DNA of 64,000 nt from Parabacteroides chongii (GTDB lineage: Bacteria; Bacteroidota; Bacteroidia; Bacteroidales; Tannerellaceae). This document shows, in pieces, positions 1 through 9,254 of this stretch. Position numbers and translations under genes: made by a program. Location: positions 3,566,501 through 3,630,500 of the forward strand of contig NZ_CP120849.1 of assembly GCF_029581355.1 (NCBI RefSeq). Direction: 5' to 3'. Numbering within the stretch: position 1 is the first letter of the stretch; the number at the start of each line of letters is the position of its first letter. Under the pieces are notes generated by a model. The model searched no databases. It was given only the letters and a program-made list of their open reading frames with translations, and was not told the origin of the DNA.

Positions 1-780
1 CAATAACTGGCCTATGTCTTTGCTGCGCAGGCTGTAACGAGGTCTGTCCTGTTTGGTTTTGCCTCCGCTGCGGATAAAAAGGATCGCCTGGCAAATATCT
101 TTGCCAACCTGTTCCCGTAATACGTTATTTTGTTCAAACAGCCAGGGAAATGTATAGTACGGATCCTCTTCCAACGGTCCGTATTTCCCTTGTACGGATT
201 GCAGGATGCCTCTTTTATCCCGAACCGAGCGGATAACTCCTTTCCATGTACGGTAAAGAGTGGGCATGTCCAGGTCGTGAGTCAGGTAAATATGCTGTAT
301 TTCTTTCTTTACATCCGGTATGCGGAGACCGTATTGCTGCAACCATTTGCGCAGGAGCAAGCGGTATTCGTCGACGATCGGGCGGTGAAGGAACCCTGCC
401 CGATAGGGAAGAGATTGCTTTCCGGGGAAACGTCCGTGTTCATCCCTGACGTTCCGTTGTATAATTTCCTCATAGCGGGTGATAAGAAAGTACGTGCTGG
501 CAATGATATCCGCATGGATCACCAGTGTTTCGCCAACCAACTCCACCAAAGGCGAGCCGAACAGGAGAGGAGTCCCTTCGATTTCCTGCAAGGGTAATTC
601 CGGAAGGGAAGAAGCTGTGCCGTATACGCGGCTGGAAAAGAATCCGGAAGGTATGATCACGATACTATAACGCTCAAAATGTTTTATGTTATTCGTATAT
701 CCGATAGCAGCAACAATTTCCCCGGGAATATCCTCTCCGAGAAGGAAGCGTATTATATAATGTAAAGCGTGATTGTTCAT
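1..780 (-). CDS. Polysaccharide deacetylase-like protein, partial (3' end outside window)
   Basis: The frame is open from an ATG at 778-780 to the left edge of the window (260 codons, no stop), so the C-terminus is missing. The protein begins MNNHALHYIIRFLLGEDIPG and contains YLTHDLDMP at about residues 165-173. This resembles the THDVD metal-binding motif of Bacteroidetes polysaccharide deacetylase-family proteins that carry a long N-terminal domain. There is no evident signal peptide. Its ATG overlaps the stop codon of the upstream gene (ATGA, 777-780), which implies translational coupling with the FemAB-like gene and a shared role in cell-envelope sugar modification (inference). The substrate is unknown. 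The catalytic part lies mostly beyond the window and could not be inspected. Confidence 0.7.
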   Translation of the reverse strand, partial: MNNHALHYIIRFLLGEDIPGEIVAAIGYTNNIKHFERYSIVIIPSGFFSSRVYGTASSLPELPLQEIEGTPLLFGSPLVELVGETLVIHADIIASTYFLITRYEEIIQRNVRDEHGRFPGKQSLPYRAGFLHRPIVDEYRLLLRKWLQQYGLRIPDVKKEIQHIYLTHDLDMPTLYRTWKGVIRSVRDKRGILQSVQGKYGPLEEDPYYTFPWLFEQNNVLREQVGKDICQAILFIRSGGKTKQDRPRYSLRSKDIGQLL

Positions 781-1730
781 ATCCGTTCCTTTATCTTAAG
801 CCAGGCTCTATGTAATAAACTGAGATTTCCTTTTGTTATTGTGAAGAAAGGTGCCTGAATTGCCCCGAATTCACGAAAAAAGCGTTCAACACCCGGAATC
901 ATGGAACCTTCGAAGTCGAATGTCGTAGTGTATCGGGAGGCATAACGGATACACTCCCAAAGGAGCAGGCTGTGAGCTCCCGAAGCTCGTAATGCCGGAT
1001 CGCCTCCTCCGGCGAGGTAATAAGCGCAGCTTTCCTGCCAGGCGATGAAAGCGACTGCGTGTAGTTGTCCTTTGTCGTCATAGGCTCCCCATAAGTCGCC
1101 CTGATTGCGTTCGCGGCAGGCTGTGATCAACTGTCTCAGTGTGTCTTGCCTTTTGGGGGCGGCAAGATGCTGACGTTCGAAGGTCAGCGATTGTATCTTC
1201 AGGAAATCGGCTATGGATATTCCTTTCCGGATGGTGATACCGAATTTCTCTTTGGCTTTTGTAATGTTCCGGCGAATGTTGGGACTCATGTTTTCCCAAA
1301 GGACAGGCTCATCCTGTATGGCATTCAACAGATACGTATAACGTGTCGTCTGTTTGTATCCTTCCCAGTAAAAAGGCAGCCAGTCCGTTATCCTGTAATT
1401 GAAGTTTTGCAGGAAATGCGGATAAGCCTTTAATGCGTCTGTGAACTCCTTGCATATCGCCTGGCGTTTCCCCAATGTCCGGGTATATTTGGCATCCGGA
1501 GGTTCCGGAGCGAACCAGGGACCCATGGTTTGCGTATAGACAGGCATCGATATGATTCCTTGATGGGGAATATACAGAGGCATGGCGGCAAGTATCTTCC
1601 CTTTCTCTTCGACCAGCAAGACATCCCATTTCGTTTCTCCGCAGGCTACATCCAACCACCAGTCGCGTGAAAAAAGCGGCAAGCTGCTTTCATTACTGCA
1701 CAGAAAGCGATATTTGTCTTTGTTTGTCAT
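777..1730 (-). CDS. FemAB/BioF2-like GNAT acyltransferase
   Basis: About 317 residues. The ATG at 1728-1730 (MTNKDKYRFLCS) is preferred over an in-frame TTG 33 bases upstream. The C-terminal half has the pattern of the FemAB/GNAT fold: a basic segment (NIRRNITKAKEKFGI), then GQLHAVAFIAWQESCAYYLAGG, then a conserved LLLWECIRYASRYTTTFDFEGS stretch. Members transfer acyl or aminoacyl groups onto amines, often in cell-wall or envelope metabolism; the substrate here is unknown. It is translationally coupled (ATGA) to the deacetylase-like gene downstream. It lies 169 bp after recA, separated from it by a large inverted repeat, so it is probably a separate transcription unit. Fold assignment moderate, function unknown. 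Confidence 0.7.
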   Translation of the reverse strand: MTNKDKYRFLCSNESSLPLFSRDWWLDVACGETKWDVLLVEEKGKILAAMPLYIPHQGIISMPVYTQTMGPWFAPEPPDAKYTRTLGKRQAICKEFTDALKAYPHFLQNFNYRITDWLPFYWEGYKQTTRYTYLLNAIQDEPVLWENMSPNIRRNITKAKEKFGITIRKGISIADFLKIQSLTFERQHLAAPKRQDTLRQLITACRERNQGDLWGAYDDKGQLHAVAFIAWQESCAYYLAGGGDPALRASGAHSLLLWECIRYASRYTTTFDFEGSMIPGVERFFREFGAIQAPFFTITKGNLSLLHRAWLKIKERI

Positions 1731-1778
1731 GATAGGAAGAGAATTAAATAAAAACTGTGTCAAAAGTTGATATTAGGG

Positions 1779-1872
1779 AACGCAGATTACGCAGACGAAG
1801 CGCAGAATCTCGCAGACTTGTTAAAAAAATAAATCTGCGAAAGTCTGCGTTTTCTGCGTAATCTGCGTCCGG
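1779..1872. repeat. Imperfect inverted repeat between recA and the FemAB-like gene
   Basis: The left arm (about 1779-1816) contains ACGCAGATTACGCAGACG and further CGCAGA units. The right arm (about 1831-1872) is its near reverse complement, with repeated TCTGCG. The arms are about 40 bp with a short A/T spacer. CGCAGA/TCTGCG recurs as a roughly 10-bp subunit. It could act as a bidirectional terminator or mRNA-stabilising hairpin after recA, or be a dispersed REP-like palindrome. No ORF covers it. Confidence 0.7.
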
Positions 1873-1899
1873 TAATAGCTTTCTGATAATCTGCGTAGC

Positions 1900-2943
1900 T
1901 TATCCTTTCAATGCTTCGAATATCAATCCGGATAATTCTTCTGCCAGTTCAGGATTGTCGTTGACGCATTGTTTGGCGGCATCACGTCCCTGTCCCAGTT
2001 TTGTATCGTTGTAGCTATACCAGGAACCGCTCTTCTTGATGATGTTCAGTTCTGCACCCAGGTCGATGATCTCTCCCGCCTTGGAAATACCTTCGCCGAA
2101 CATGATATCAAATTCAGCCTTACGGAAAGGAGGAGCCACCTTGTTCTTCACTACTTTCACGCGAACCTGGTTGCCTTTCACTTCGTCGCCATCCTTCAAC
2201 GTACCGATCTTACGGATATCCAGACGTACGGAAGCATAGAATTTCAGCGCGTTACCGCCGGTAGTCGTTTCCGGGTTACCGAACATCACACCGATCTTAT
2301 CACGCAACTGGTTGATAAATATACAAGTCGTGTTTGTCTTATTGATCGCACCGGTCAGCTTACGCAATGCCTGAGACATCAGACGTGCCTGCAGACCCAT
2401 CTTGCTGTCACCCATATCGCCTTCGATTTCGGCTTTCGGCGTCAATGCCGCAACAGAGTCGATAACGATAATATCCACGGCAGACGAACGGATCAGCTGT
2501 TCGGCAATTTCCAATGCCTGCTCACCGTTGTCCGGCTGTGAGATCCATAAGTTTTCCACATCGACACCCAGCTTTTCCGCATAGAAACGGTCGAACGCAT
2601 GTTCCGCATCGATAAAGGCAGCGATACCACCCGCTTTTTGTGCTTCGGCAATAGCGTGAATCGCCAGGGTTGTCTTACCGGAAGATTCCGGTCCGTATAT
2701 CTCGATAACGCGTCCTTTCGGATAACCGCCAACGCCCAGAGCGGCGTTCAGTGCGATAGAACCGGTCGGAACCACTTCTATTGCTTCTATACTTTCGTCA
2801 CCCAACTTCATGATAGAACCTTTTCCGTAGTTCTTCTCAATCTTGTCCATTGCTGCGCGCAATGCTTTTAACTTGTCGGCATTTACAGCCGGTTTACCTT
2901 CCGGGGTTTTTCCCTCTTCGAATAAATTGTCTTCTTTTGCCAT
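1900..2943 (-). CDS. recA: Recombinase RecA
   Basis: A 347-residue protein with the full RecA core: Walker A GPESSGKT at residues 84-91, Walker B region [11 protein letters not shown], and the [20 protein letters not shown] loop. It forms the ATP-dependent strand-exchange filament for homologous recombination and triggers the SOS-type response in the cytoplasm. The length is typical for Bacteroidetes RecA. It is the last gene of a tight minus-strand cluster, starting 5 bp after the bcp stop, so it is probably co-transcribed with bcp and the genes above it. No LexA-type operator could be recognised by eye. Confidence 0.98.
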   Translation of the reverse strand: MAKEDNLFEEGKTPEGKPAVNADKLKALRAAMDKIEKNYGKGSIMKLGDESIEAIEVVPTGSIALNAALGVGGYPKGRVIEIYGPESSGKTTLAIHAIAEAQKAGGIAAFIDAEHAFDRFYAEKLGVDVENLWISQPDNGEQALEIAEQLIRSSAVDIIVIDSVAALTPKAEIEGDMGDSKMGLQARLMSQALRKLTGAINKTNTTCIFINQLRDKIGVMFGNPETTTGGNALKFYASVRLDIRKIGTLKDGDEVKGNQVRVKVVKNKVAPPFRKAEFDIMFGEGISKAGEIIDLGAELNIIKKSGSWYSYNDTKLGQGRDAAKQCVNDNPELAEELSGLIFEALKG

Positions 2944-2948
2944 CCCTT

Positions 2949-3407
2949 TTATGAATTAAGGATTTGATTAGCATGGTCTTTTGTTTTCACCTCTTTCGGA
3001 CCGATTATCTTTTCGATGACACCGTCTTCGTTGATAATAAAGGTGGTACGGAGAGTCCCCATGTATGAACGTCCGTACAGTTTCTTTTCCGCCCATACGC
3101 CAAAGGCTTGTTGCAGGGCTGTGTCCGTGTCAGCGATCAGGTTGAAAGGCAGGTTCTGCTTCGCAATGAATCCCTGGTGGGATTTTGCGCTGTCTTTACT
3201 TACCCCGACCACTTCGTAACCGGCTGCCTGTAGCTCCTGGTAACCGTCACGCAGGCTGCAGGCTTCTGCCGTGCAACCGCTTGTGTTGTCTTTCGGGTAA
3301 AAGTAAAGCGCTAGCTTCTTACCTCTGAAATCGCTGAGTTTTATTTCATTTCCGTTCTGATCAGTCCCCAACACTTCGGGGGCTTTGTCTCCAACTTGTA
3401 ATGCCAT
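2949..3407 (-). CDS. bcp: Thioredoxin-dependent thiol peroxidase (Bcp/PrxQ)
   Basis: A 152-residue AhpC/TSA-family peroxiredoxin. The motif [16 protein letters not shown] gives Cys45 as the peroxidatic cysteine and Cys50 as the likely resolving cysteine, which is the PrxQ/BCP spacing. It reduces hydrogen peroxide and organic hydroperoxides using thioredoxin in the cytoplasm. It sits 5 bp upstream of recA and 10 bp after the radical SAM gene. The bcp-recA pairing, which I recall from other Bacteroidales, would link peroxide detoxification with DNA repair (inference). Confidence 0.96.
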   Translation of the reverse strand: MALQVGDKAPEVLGTDQNGNEIKLSDFRGKKLALYFYPKDNTSGCTAEACSLRDGYQELQAAGYEVVGVSKDSAKSHQGFIAKQNLPFNLIADTDTALQQAFGVWAEKKLYGRSYMGTLRTTFIINEDGVIEKIIGPKEVKTKDHANQILNS

Positions 3408-3417
3408 ATTATTCAGT

Positions 3418-4431
3418 TTATTTAATGTTATAATTCATCTTACGCGTCACTACCACTTTCCGGTGGTTGCCTCCTTTCAGTACTTTGCCGAACAGTTTCC
3501 TGCCCAGGTGTACCCTGGATGCATACGATTCGAATGTCTCTGTCCGGTAATCGAAATCATCTTTCCAACAGCCTTGGGGAGAGACGTAGCAGTAAGTAGC
3601 CTTTTCAATGCCGTCGTCCTCGACCTCGTCATTTTCGAGTATGATAAGATTCTGTTTCTGAGGAACCAGGCAAACAATATTTCTACGTTTGCATTCTTCT
3701 ATCAACGGGACTAATATCGTATCATACTTCTCGTAAATCTGTGTAAGGTCGAAATCCTGGTATTCGGTATTCCCGATCTTTTGGATGGGCCTTAGCTGGA
3801 GAATGTCCATTTCATCCCCGATCACCTCCCAGATACGGCTTAACTCATTCAGATTCCTGTTGTTGATCGTATAGTTTATACGTAATTTGAATGCCGGATA
3901 TTTCTTTTTTATTTCAGCAATATCAGCCAGTAACTCCTGGAACCGGTCAAACTTGCCGTTTGCCATCAGGTATTCATAAGTCTCCCGTGTGACCCCGTGC
4001 GCCGATAATGTCAGTTCGTCGAGCCCGGCTTCGATTGCCTCCGTCAATAACTCCCTGGTCAATAAAGCTCCGTTTGAAGTTATTGAGATGTAAGGAACAT
4101 TGTATTTTTTACCCAGCGAAATGACTTTTACCAGGTCTTTATATAATGTAGGCTCCGCCCCGCAGCCAATCTGAAGCTTCAATGCCCGGTGAAACAAACG
4201 GCCGGCAATTGTTTCTATATCTTCATATCCCAGGATACCACGGTAGGTCTTTCTTTTTTCTTCATCGCTGAAATAACACATCTTGCACCTGTAGTTGCAA
4301 GCCAGTACCGGATCGAGGAAAATGCCGATGTACCTTTTACCCAGCAGGTGAAAGGCCCAAATCCCTAACAGCTTGATCCTTCTGCTTTTGATACGTGTGC
4401 TAAGACGCAGTATCCTGTAGATATTACTCAT
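3418..4431 (-). CDS. Radical SAM protein of unknown substrate
   Basis: A 337-residue protein with the radical-SAM cluster CNYRCKMC at residues 45-52 (Cys45, Cys49, Cys52), followed by a TIM-barrel-like region (CGAEPTLYKDLVKVI, SITSNGALL). The C-terminal part has CYVSPQGCW, which may form part of an auxiliary SPASM/twitch-like cluster, although few cysteines are present. The substrate cannot be deduced. It resembles peptide- or cell-surface-modifying radical SAM enzymes more than a sulfatase-maturating enzyme. It lies between the dehydrogenase (6 bp) and bcp (10 bp), so all four genes look co-transcribed. Confidence 0.85.
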   Translation of the reverse strand: MSNIYRILRLSTRIKSRRIKLLGIWAFHLLGKRYIGIFLDPVLACNYRCKMCYFSDEEKRKTYRGILGYEDIETIAGRLFHRALKLQIGCGAEPTLYKDLVKVISLGKKYNVPYISITSNGALLTRELLTEAIEAGLDELTLSAHGVTRETYEYLMANGKFDRFQELLADIAEIKKKYPAFKLRINYTINNRNLNELSRIWEVIGDEMDILQLRPIQKIGNTEYQDFDLTQIYEKYDTILVPLIEECKRRNIVCLVPQKQNLIILENDEVEDDGIEKATYCYVSPQGCWKDDFDYRTETFESYASRVHLGRKLFGKVLKGGNHRKVVVTRKMNYNIK

Positions 4432-4436
4432 TATTC

Positions 4437-5630
4437 TTACAACTCAAGGTCTACATTAAACATTTCGTGCCAGGGCAAACCTTGCTCGTTCAGTTCTTTC
4501 ATGAACGGATCCGGATTGAACTCTTCCACGTTCCATACGCCCGGTTTCTTCCATATTCCCTGCATGAAGAGCTTGGCACCAATCATGGCGGGAACGCCTG
4601 TCGTATAACTTACGCCCTGTGCGCCTGTTTCCTTGTAGGCTGCTTCGTGGCTGCAGTTGTTGTAGACGTAGTAAGTCTGTTCTTTTCCGTCCTTGATACC
4701 GCGGATACGGCAGCCGATAGAAGTTTCGCCCGTATAGTTTTCGCCCAGGTCACCCGGGTTAGGCAGTACGGCTTTCAGGAACTGGATCGGAACGATCTCC
4801 TGTCCGTTGTACATGATCGGGTCGATACGCGACATGCCGATATTCTGGATTACACGTAAATGAGTCAGGTATTCCTGTCCGAACGTCATCCAGAAGCGGG
4901 CACGCTTGATGGTCGGGAAGTTCTTTGTCAGACTTTCCAGCTCTTCGTGATACATCAGGTACGATTCGCGCGGACCTACATTCGGGTAGTTCAGCGGCTT
5001 GTGTACCGACAGCGGATCGGTGTCTTTCCATTCCCCGTCCTCGAAATATTTACCACGCTGGGTGATTTCGCGGATATTAATTTCCGGATTGAAGTTCGTG
5101 GCGAATGCCTTGTGGTGATCGCCTGCGTTGCAGTCTACGATGTCCAGATACTGGATTTCATCGAAATGATGCTTTGCTGCATAAGCTGTATATACTCCTG
5201 TTACGCCCGGATCGAATCCGCATCCCAGGATAGCCGTCAGCCCCGCCTTTTCAAAGCGGTCTTTGTAGGCCCACTGCCAGCTATATTCATATTTCGCCTC
5301 GTCCAGCGGTTCGTAGTTGGCGGTGTCGAGATAGCTGACACCGTAAGCCAGGCAGGCGTCCATGATGGAGAGGTCCTGATAAGGTAAAGCCAGGTTGACA
5401 ACCAACTCGGGCTTGAAGTCATTAAACAATGCAACGAGCTCGTCCACGTTGTCCGCATTGACCTGTGCTGTCTTCACCTTCACATTCTTGATATCGGCAG
5501 CAATCTGGTCGCACTTGCTTTTCGTGCGGCTGGCCACCATGATATCGGTAAAAACATCAGCGTTCATCGCGATCTTTTTAACAGCAACGGTACTTACGCC
5601 CCCTGCACCAATAACTAATACTCTTCCCAT
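4437..5630 (-). CDS. Saccharopine dehydrogenase-family carboxynorspermidine synthase
   Basis: A 397-residue cytoplasmic protein with an N-terminal Rossmann nucleotide-binding motif (VLVIGAGGVSTVAVKKIA, GAGGVS at residues 8-13) and the saccharopine-dehydrogenase C-terminal domain. It closely fits the carboxynorspermidine/carboxyspermidine dehydrogenase subgroup that makes spermidine from putrescine and aspartate semialdehyde in gut Bacteroidales. The substrate call rests on family recall. It is the first gene of the dehydrogenase-radical SAM-bcp-recA cluster. A promoter (TTTG at 5716-5719, TATATTTG at 5687-5694, both read on the minus strand) lies just upstream. Confidence 0.9.
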   Translation of the reverse strand: MGRVLVIGAGGVSTVAVKKIAMNADVFTDIMVASRTKSKCDQIAADIKNVKVKTAQVNADNVDELVALFNDFKPELVVNLALPYQDLSIMDACLAYGVSYLDTANYEPLDEAKYEYSWQWAYKDRFEKAGLTAILGCGFDPGVTGVYTAYAAKHHFDEIQYLDIVDCNAGDHHKAFATNFNPEINIREITQRGKYFEDGEWKDTDPLSVHKPLNYPNVGPRESYLMYHEELESLTKNFPTIKRARFWMTFGQEYLTHLRVIQNIGMSRIDPIMYNGQEIVPIQFLKAVLPNPGDLGENYTGETSIGCRIRGIKDGKEQTYYVYNNCSHEAAYKETGAQGVSYTTGVPAMIGAKLFMQGIWKKPGVWNVEEFNPDPFMKELNEQGLPWHEMFNVDLEL

Positions 5631-5686
5631 TTACAAATAGAATTAATCTTGTTAATATACAGTTTACAAGGTTTTAAACCAAAGGA

Positions 5687-5719
5687 CAAATATACGATTT
5701 ATCTTTGGAAAAAATCAAA
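5687..5719 (-). promoter_or_regulatory. Bacteroidetes-type promoter for the dehydrogenase-recA cluster
   Basis: Read on the minus strand: TTTG (5716-5719), 21 bp, TATATTTG (5687-5694). This matches the primary sigma consensus of the phylum (TTTG/TAnnTTTG). The start codon at 5630 lies about 50 nt downstream. Confidence 0.7.
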
Positions 5720-5861
5720 CAGTAGTCTAAAAACAATCGGACGGTGAGTCGTGTCTTTTTCTCTTAGGGGAAGTGGTGCAGCGTTTGTAAGTCGAACTGC
5801 ATCTTATTTAATGTAAACGCAATGCCTGGATAAATATTAAAGTTAAAGTATATATAAATGC

Positions 5862-5891
5862 TTGGTTCTTATTGGGAACGCGTTATATTTG
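5862..5891 (+). promoter_or_regulatory. Promoter for the secreted low-complexity protein
   Basis: TTGG (5862-5865), 18 bp, TATATTTG (5884-5891). It leaves a 5' leader of about 105 nt before the ATG at 6003. The 5631-6002 intergenic region (372 bp) contains this promoter and the divergent one at 5687-5719. I see nothing else in it. Confidence 0.65.
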
Positions 5892-6002
5892 TATGTAGAA
5901 TGCGAGATTTTTAGAGTTATTAAGAGTACGCATTTAAACCCTGACAATGGAAACAGAGTCTAAACAGTAGAATAAATATATTAATGTAGAGGAGAAACGA
6001 AT

Positions 6003-7355
6003 ATGAAACCCATGAAATTAACATCTTTAGTGGTGATGCTCCTGGTTGGCTTCAGTGCCGCAGCCCAGGAGGAGTTCTTTGATGATGTGTATTTCTCTTC
6101 AAGTAAAGAAAAAAAGAAAGAAAAAACAGAAGAGAAGGTTATACAGCCCAAAAAAGAAGATGCAACGGGATCTTCATCTGCAATCGTTTTGGCATCGGCT
6201 TCGGATTCGCATCCGGCGTTTGAAGAAAACAGGGACGTAGATGAATACAATAGGCGATATACATCTGTCGACGTGGAAGAACCTTATGATGAGGACTTCG
6301 ATGACGAGGACGGAACTTATATCGAAGAATTACCGGATAACAACCAAAAGGTAACGAAGAAATCGGAACGCCGTTCGGATACGGAATATACGGAGCGTAT
6401 TGTTCGTTATCATTCTCCGAGTAAGATCACGATTGCCGGTGCAGACCAGGTGGATCTGTATCTGAGCGACGGTTATTACAGTTATGGTTACGATACGGAT
6501 TACTCAGACGGTAATGCCAATGTGAATGTGAACATTAACGTGGGTAATAACTGGGGAGGCTGGTACGGTTGGAACTCTCCGTGGTATAATAACTGGTATG
6601 ACCCTTGGTATAGTTACAGTCCGTGGTGGACTTACTCTTCCTGGTATGGTCCCCGCTGGGGATTCGGCTGGGGCTGGGGTGGCTTCTATGCAGGCTGGAG
6701 CAGTCCTTGGTACGGCGGTTATTGGGGCGGCGGCTACTGGGGAGGTGGCGGCTATTGGGGACACCATCACCACCATTATTATAACCCGTACAACTACAGA
6801 TCGTCGGGACGTGCAATGTCAAGCCGTTATACTTCCGGAAGAAGTTCTTCCAGTCGCTATAGCTCTGCATCATCAAACCGTTCGTCATCTTACAGATCAT
6901 CGAATCGTGCAACTTCTTTAAGAAGTGAAAACAACCGTGCAAGCAGTGCAAGAGGATTGAGTTCTGATCGTTATTCTACACGTTCGTCGTCTGCTTCTTC
7001 AACGAGAGGAGAAAGCATAAGAAACAATAGTAGCATACGTTCTAGCAGAAGTTCGTCTTCTTCAGGTCGCGTACAGTCTGAATCTACGGTACGTACCCGT
7101 CCGAGTACGACAACTCGTAGAAGCGAATATACCGGTTCAGGTACAAGGTCTTCATCCGGATCTTATTCAGCTCCGGCAAGAAGTAGTAGCAGCCGTTCAA
7201 GTTTCAGCACTTCTTCTCCTTCCAGAAGCCAGAGCACTTATTCCGCTCCTTCCAGAAGTAGCAGCAGTCGTAGTAGCTCATTCAGCAGTGGAGGTAGCAG
7301 TAGCAGCCGTTCAAGTGGCGGCGGAGGCGGCGGTCGTTCAGGTGGTCGCAGATAA
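6003..7355 (+). CDS. Secreted low-complexity protein (acidic, then Trp/Tyr/Gly-rich, then Ser/Arg-rich)
   Basis: A 450-residue protein with a signal peptide (MKPMKLTSLVVMLLVGFSAAAQ). Three compositional zones follow: a charged, acidic region (about 25-130); a Trp/Tyr/Gly/Asn-rich region (about 160-260, with repeated WYG, GGYWGG and a HHHHH run); and a Ser/Arg-rich tail (about 265-450) ending in a Gly-rich stretch. I recognise no enzyme domain. It may be an intrinsically disordered surface or envelope protein. It is followed by a hairpin terminator at 7383-7416, so it is probably monocistronic. Confidence 0.8.
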   Translation: MKPMKLTSLVVMLLVGFSAAAQEEFFDDVYFSSSKEKKKEKTEEKVIQPKKEDATGSSSAIVLASASDSHPAFEENRDVDEYNRRYTSVDVEEPYDEDFDDEDGTYIEELPDNNQKVTKKSERRSDTEYTERIVRYHSPSKITIAGADQVDLYLSDGYYSYGYDTDYSDGNANVNVNINVGNNWGGWYGWNSPWYNNWYDPWYSYSPWWTYSSWYGPRWGFGWGWGGFYAGWSSPWYGGYWGGGYWGGGGYWGHHHHHYYNPYNYRSSGRAMSSRYTSGRSSSSRYSSASSNRSSSYRSSNRATSLRSENNRASSARGLSSDRYSTRSSSASSTRGESIRNNSSIRSSRSSSSSGRVQSESTVRTRPSTTTRRSEYTGSGTRSSSGSYSAPARSSSSRSSFSTSSPSRSQSTYSAPSRSSSSRSSSFSSGGSSSSRSSGGGGGGRSGGRR

Positions 7356-7382
7356 AATATGAAAGAGATAATATAATTATAG

Positions 7383-7416
7383 TATAAGGGCTTGTATTCC
7401 TACATGAGCCCTTATA
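7383..7416 (+). terminator. Intrinsic terminator-like hairpin
   Basis: TATAAGGGCT (7383-7392) pairs with AGCCCTTATA (7407-7416), with a 14-nt loop and an A/T-rich tail. It follows the low-complexity protein gene. Confidence 0.65.
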
Positions 7417-7444
7417 TATTTAAAAGGTATTAACAACAGAAACG

Positions 7445-9052
7445 ATGAAAAGAATAACGTGCTTATTTATATCGGCATTTTTCCTGGCCGGTGGTGCCGC
7501 ATATGCACAAGGTGAGATGGATGCATACAGGTTGTCGCAGACGGATTTGAACGGGACTGCCCGTTATTTGGGTATGAGTGGCGCTTTTGGTGCATTAGGT
7601 GGGGATATATCGTCTATGTCTACTAACCCGGCCGGGTTGGGGATATATCGTAGCTCCGAAGTGGTTACTACGATAAGTTTATCAACGTCAAAAGCAAATA
7701 CGAACTGGAATGGTTTTAAAGCGGATGCCAGTAAGACAAAGTTTAACTTTGACAATATTGCTTATGTGGGATATTTCCCGACAGGTAATGATGAAGGACT
7801 TGTAGGCTGGAATCTCGGTATTTCCTATAATCGGGTGAAGAGTTTTAACCGTTCTTACCGGATGAATGGGGCGCAGGCTTACTCGTTGGCTGATTATGTG
7901 GCTGACTTGACTTATGGTATTAAAGAAGGTAATTTGATTTATGATAAGAATGGCGGTTATGACCCTTATAATAACCCCGATGTACCCTGGTTGTCAACTT
8001 TAGGTTACGAGGCAGGTTTCTTCGATCCCTATGAAAAAGGAGGAAGCGAGTATCATTCTGCTTTCGGGAAACAGGGTGCGAACGGCTGGGAAGCTGACAG
8101 TCCTCAAAATGCCGATTTGTTGGTGAATGAGAAAGGATCTATCGGTCAATATAATATTTCATTTGCAACCAATATCTCCGATCGCTTTTTCCTGGGCGCA
8201 ACGGTTGCTATAACGGATCTCGATTTCAGTATGACGACAAAGTATACAGAAGACTTTTCTGTAATGAGTCAGTTATGGCTGGATAATGGTTTGTCTACGG
8301 ACGGAACAGGTTATGCTTTCAATATAGGAGCGATCGTACGTCCGGTAGATTTTCTGCGTGTTGGCGTTGCCTATAATTCTCCGACATGGTATAAGTTGAC
8401 CGACTATTTTAGTGGGACAGCTCAAACAACCATCAATAATCAGGCATGGGATGCTGTGAGTACACCGGAATATCAGGCAGGAGATTATCATCTTCGTACT
8501 CCGGATCGTTGGATATTCAGTGTGGCAGGTGTCGGACAGAACTTCCTGATCAGTGCCGATTATGAATTGACTAATTATAAGCGAATGAATCTGAACGACT
8601 TGGATGGATATGAATTGAATCAGCAGAAGGATATAGATAGTGATTTTGGAATGTCCGGAACTTTGAAAGTCGGTGCGGAATATAAGGTGACTCCTCAGTT
8701 TTCTGTTCGTGCTGGAACTTTATGGAGAACATCTCCGATGAAGAAGCATATGAAAGACGGTATTTCTCCAGTGGTAGGCGGAGAGTATCTAAAAGATGCC
8801 GTCGGGGTTGTCGGTACTATTCCTAATTATACAATTGATAAGGGAACTAATTCTTATTCGATTGGGTTAGGCTATCGTTTTACACCGAACTTCTATACGG
8901 ATATAGCATGTGTGTACAGAGAGTATAAGGAAGATGCTTATGCTTTCCCCAGCACATTTTTGCCGGATGGTACATCTTTTGTTAAATCCGACCCTGCTTC
9001 TTTGAAGACAAAAACGACGCAGGTAGCTTTAACCTTGGGGTATAAGTTCTAA
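7445..9052 (+). CDS. FadL/OmpP1-like outer membrane transporter
   Basis: A 535-residue protein with a signal peptide ending near AYAQGEM. The N-terminus (LNGTARYLGMSGAFGALGGDISSMSTNPAGLG) is the signature of the OmpP1/FadL/TodX family, whose barrels carry hydrophobic compounds across the outer membrane. The remainder alternates short amphipathic beta strands, and the protein ends TQVALTLGYKF with the C-terminal aromatic residue expected of BAM substrates. Bacteroidetes copies are often labelled hemin receptor, without functional evidence. It starts 89 bp after the preceding gene and ends at a strong terminator. Confidence 0.88.
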   Translation: MKRITCLFISAFFLAGGAAYAQGEMDAYRLSQTDLNGTARYLGMSGAFGALGGDISSMSTNPAGLGIYRSSEVVTTISLSTSKANTNWNGFKADASKTKFNFDNIAYVGYFPTGNDEGLVGWNLGISYNRVKSFNRSYRMNGAQAYSLADYVADLTYGIKEGNLIYDKNGGYDPYNNPDVPWLSTLGYEAGFFDPYEKGGSEYHSAFGKQGANGWEADSPQNADLLVNEKGSIGQYNISFATNISDRFFLGATVAITDLDFSMTTKYTEDFSVMSQLWLDNGLSTDGTGYAFNIGAIVRPVDFLRVGVAYNSPTWYKLTDYFSGTAQTTINNQAWDAVSTPEYQAGDYHLRTPDRWIFSVAGVGQNFLISADYELTNYKRMNLNDLDGYELNQQKDIDSDFGMSGTLKVGAEYKVTPQFSVRAGTLWRTSPMKKHMKDGISPVVGGEYLKDAVGVVGTIPNYTIDKGTNSYSIGLGYRFTPNFYTDIACVYREYKEDAYAFPSTFLPDGTSFVKSDPASLKTKTTQVALTLGYKF

Positions 9053-9069
9053 AAATATAGTTTGTTAGC

Positions 9070-9119
9070 AAATGTCCCCTGTTTGTACATAAAACGTACA
9101 GGCAGGGGACATTTTTGTA
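9070..9119 (+). terminator. Strong intrinsic terminator after the FadL-like gene
   Basis: AAATGTCCCCTG (9070-9081) and CAGGGGACATTT (9103-9114) form a perfect 12-bp stem. An inner GTAC/GTAC pairing and a T-run follow at 9111-9116. Confidence 0.85.
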
Positions 9120-9254
9120 TAAAAATAACAGAAATATTTGTCCGTTTAAAATACTTTTTGTTCTTTTGCTTTCGAAAACAAAATTGTCTAACATTTAAAA
9201 CCTCGTTGCCTATAGCATAAACATTACTCAAAGAAACTATAAAACATAGAAGTA

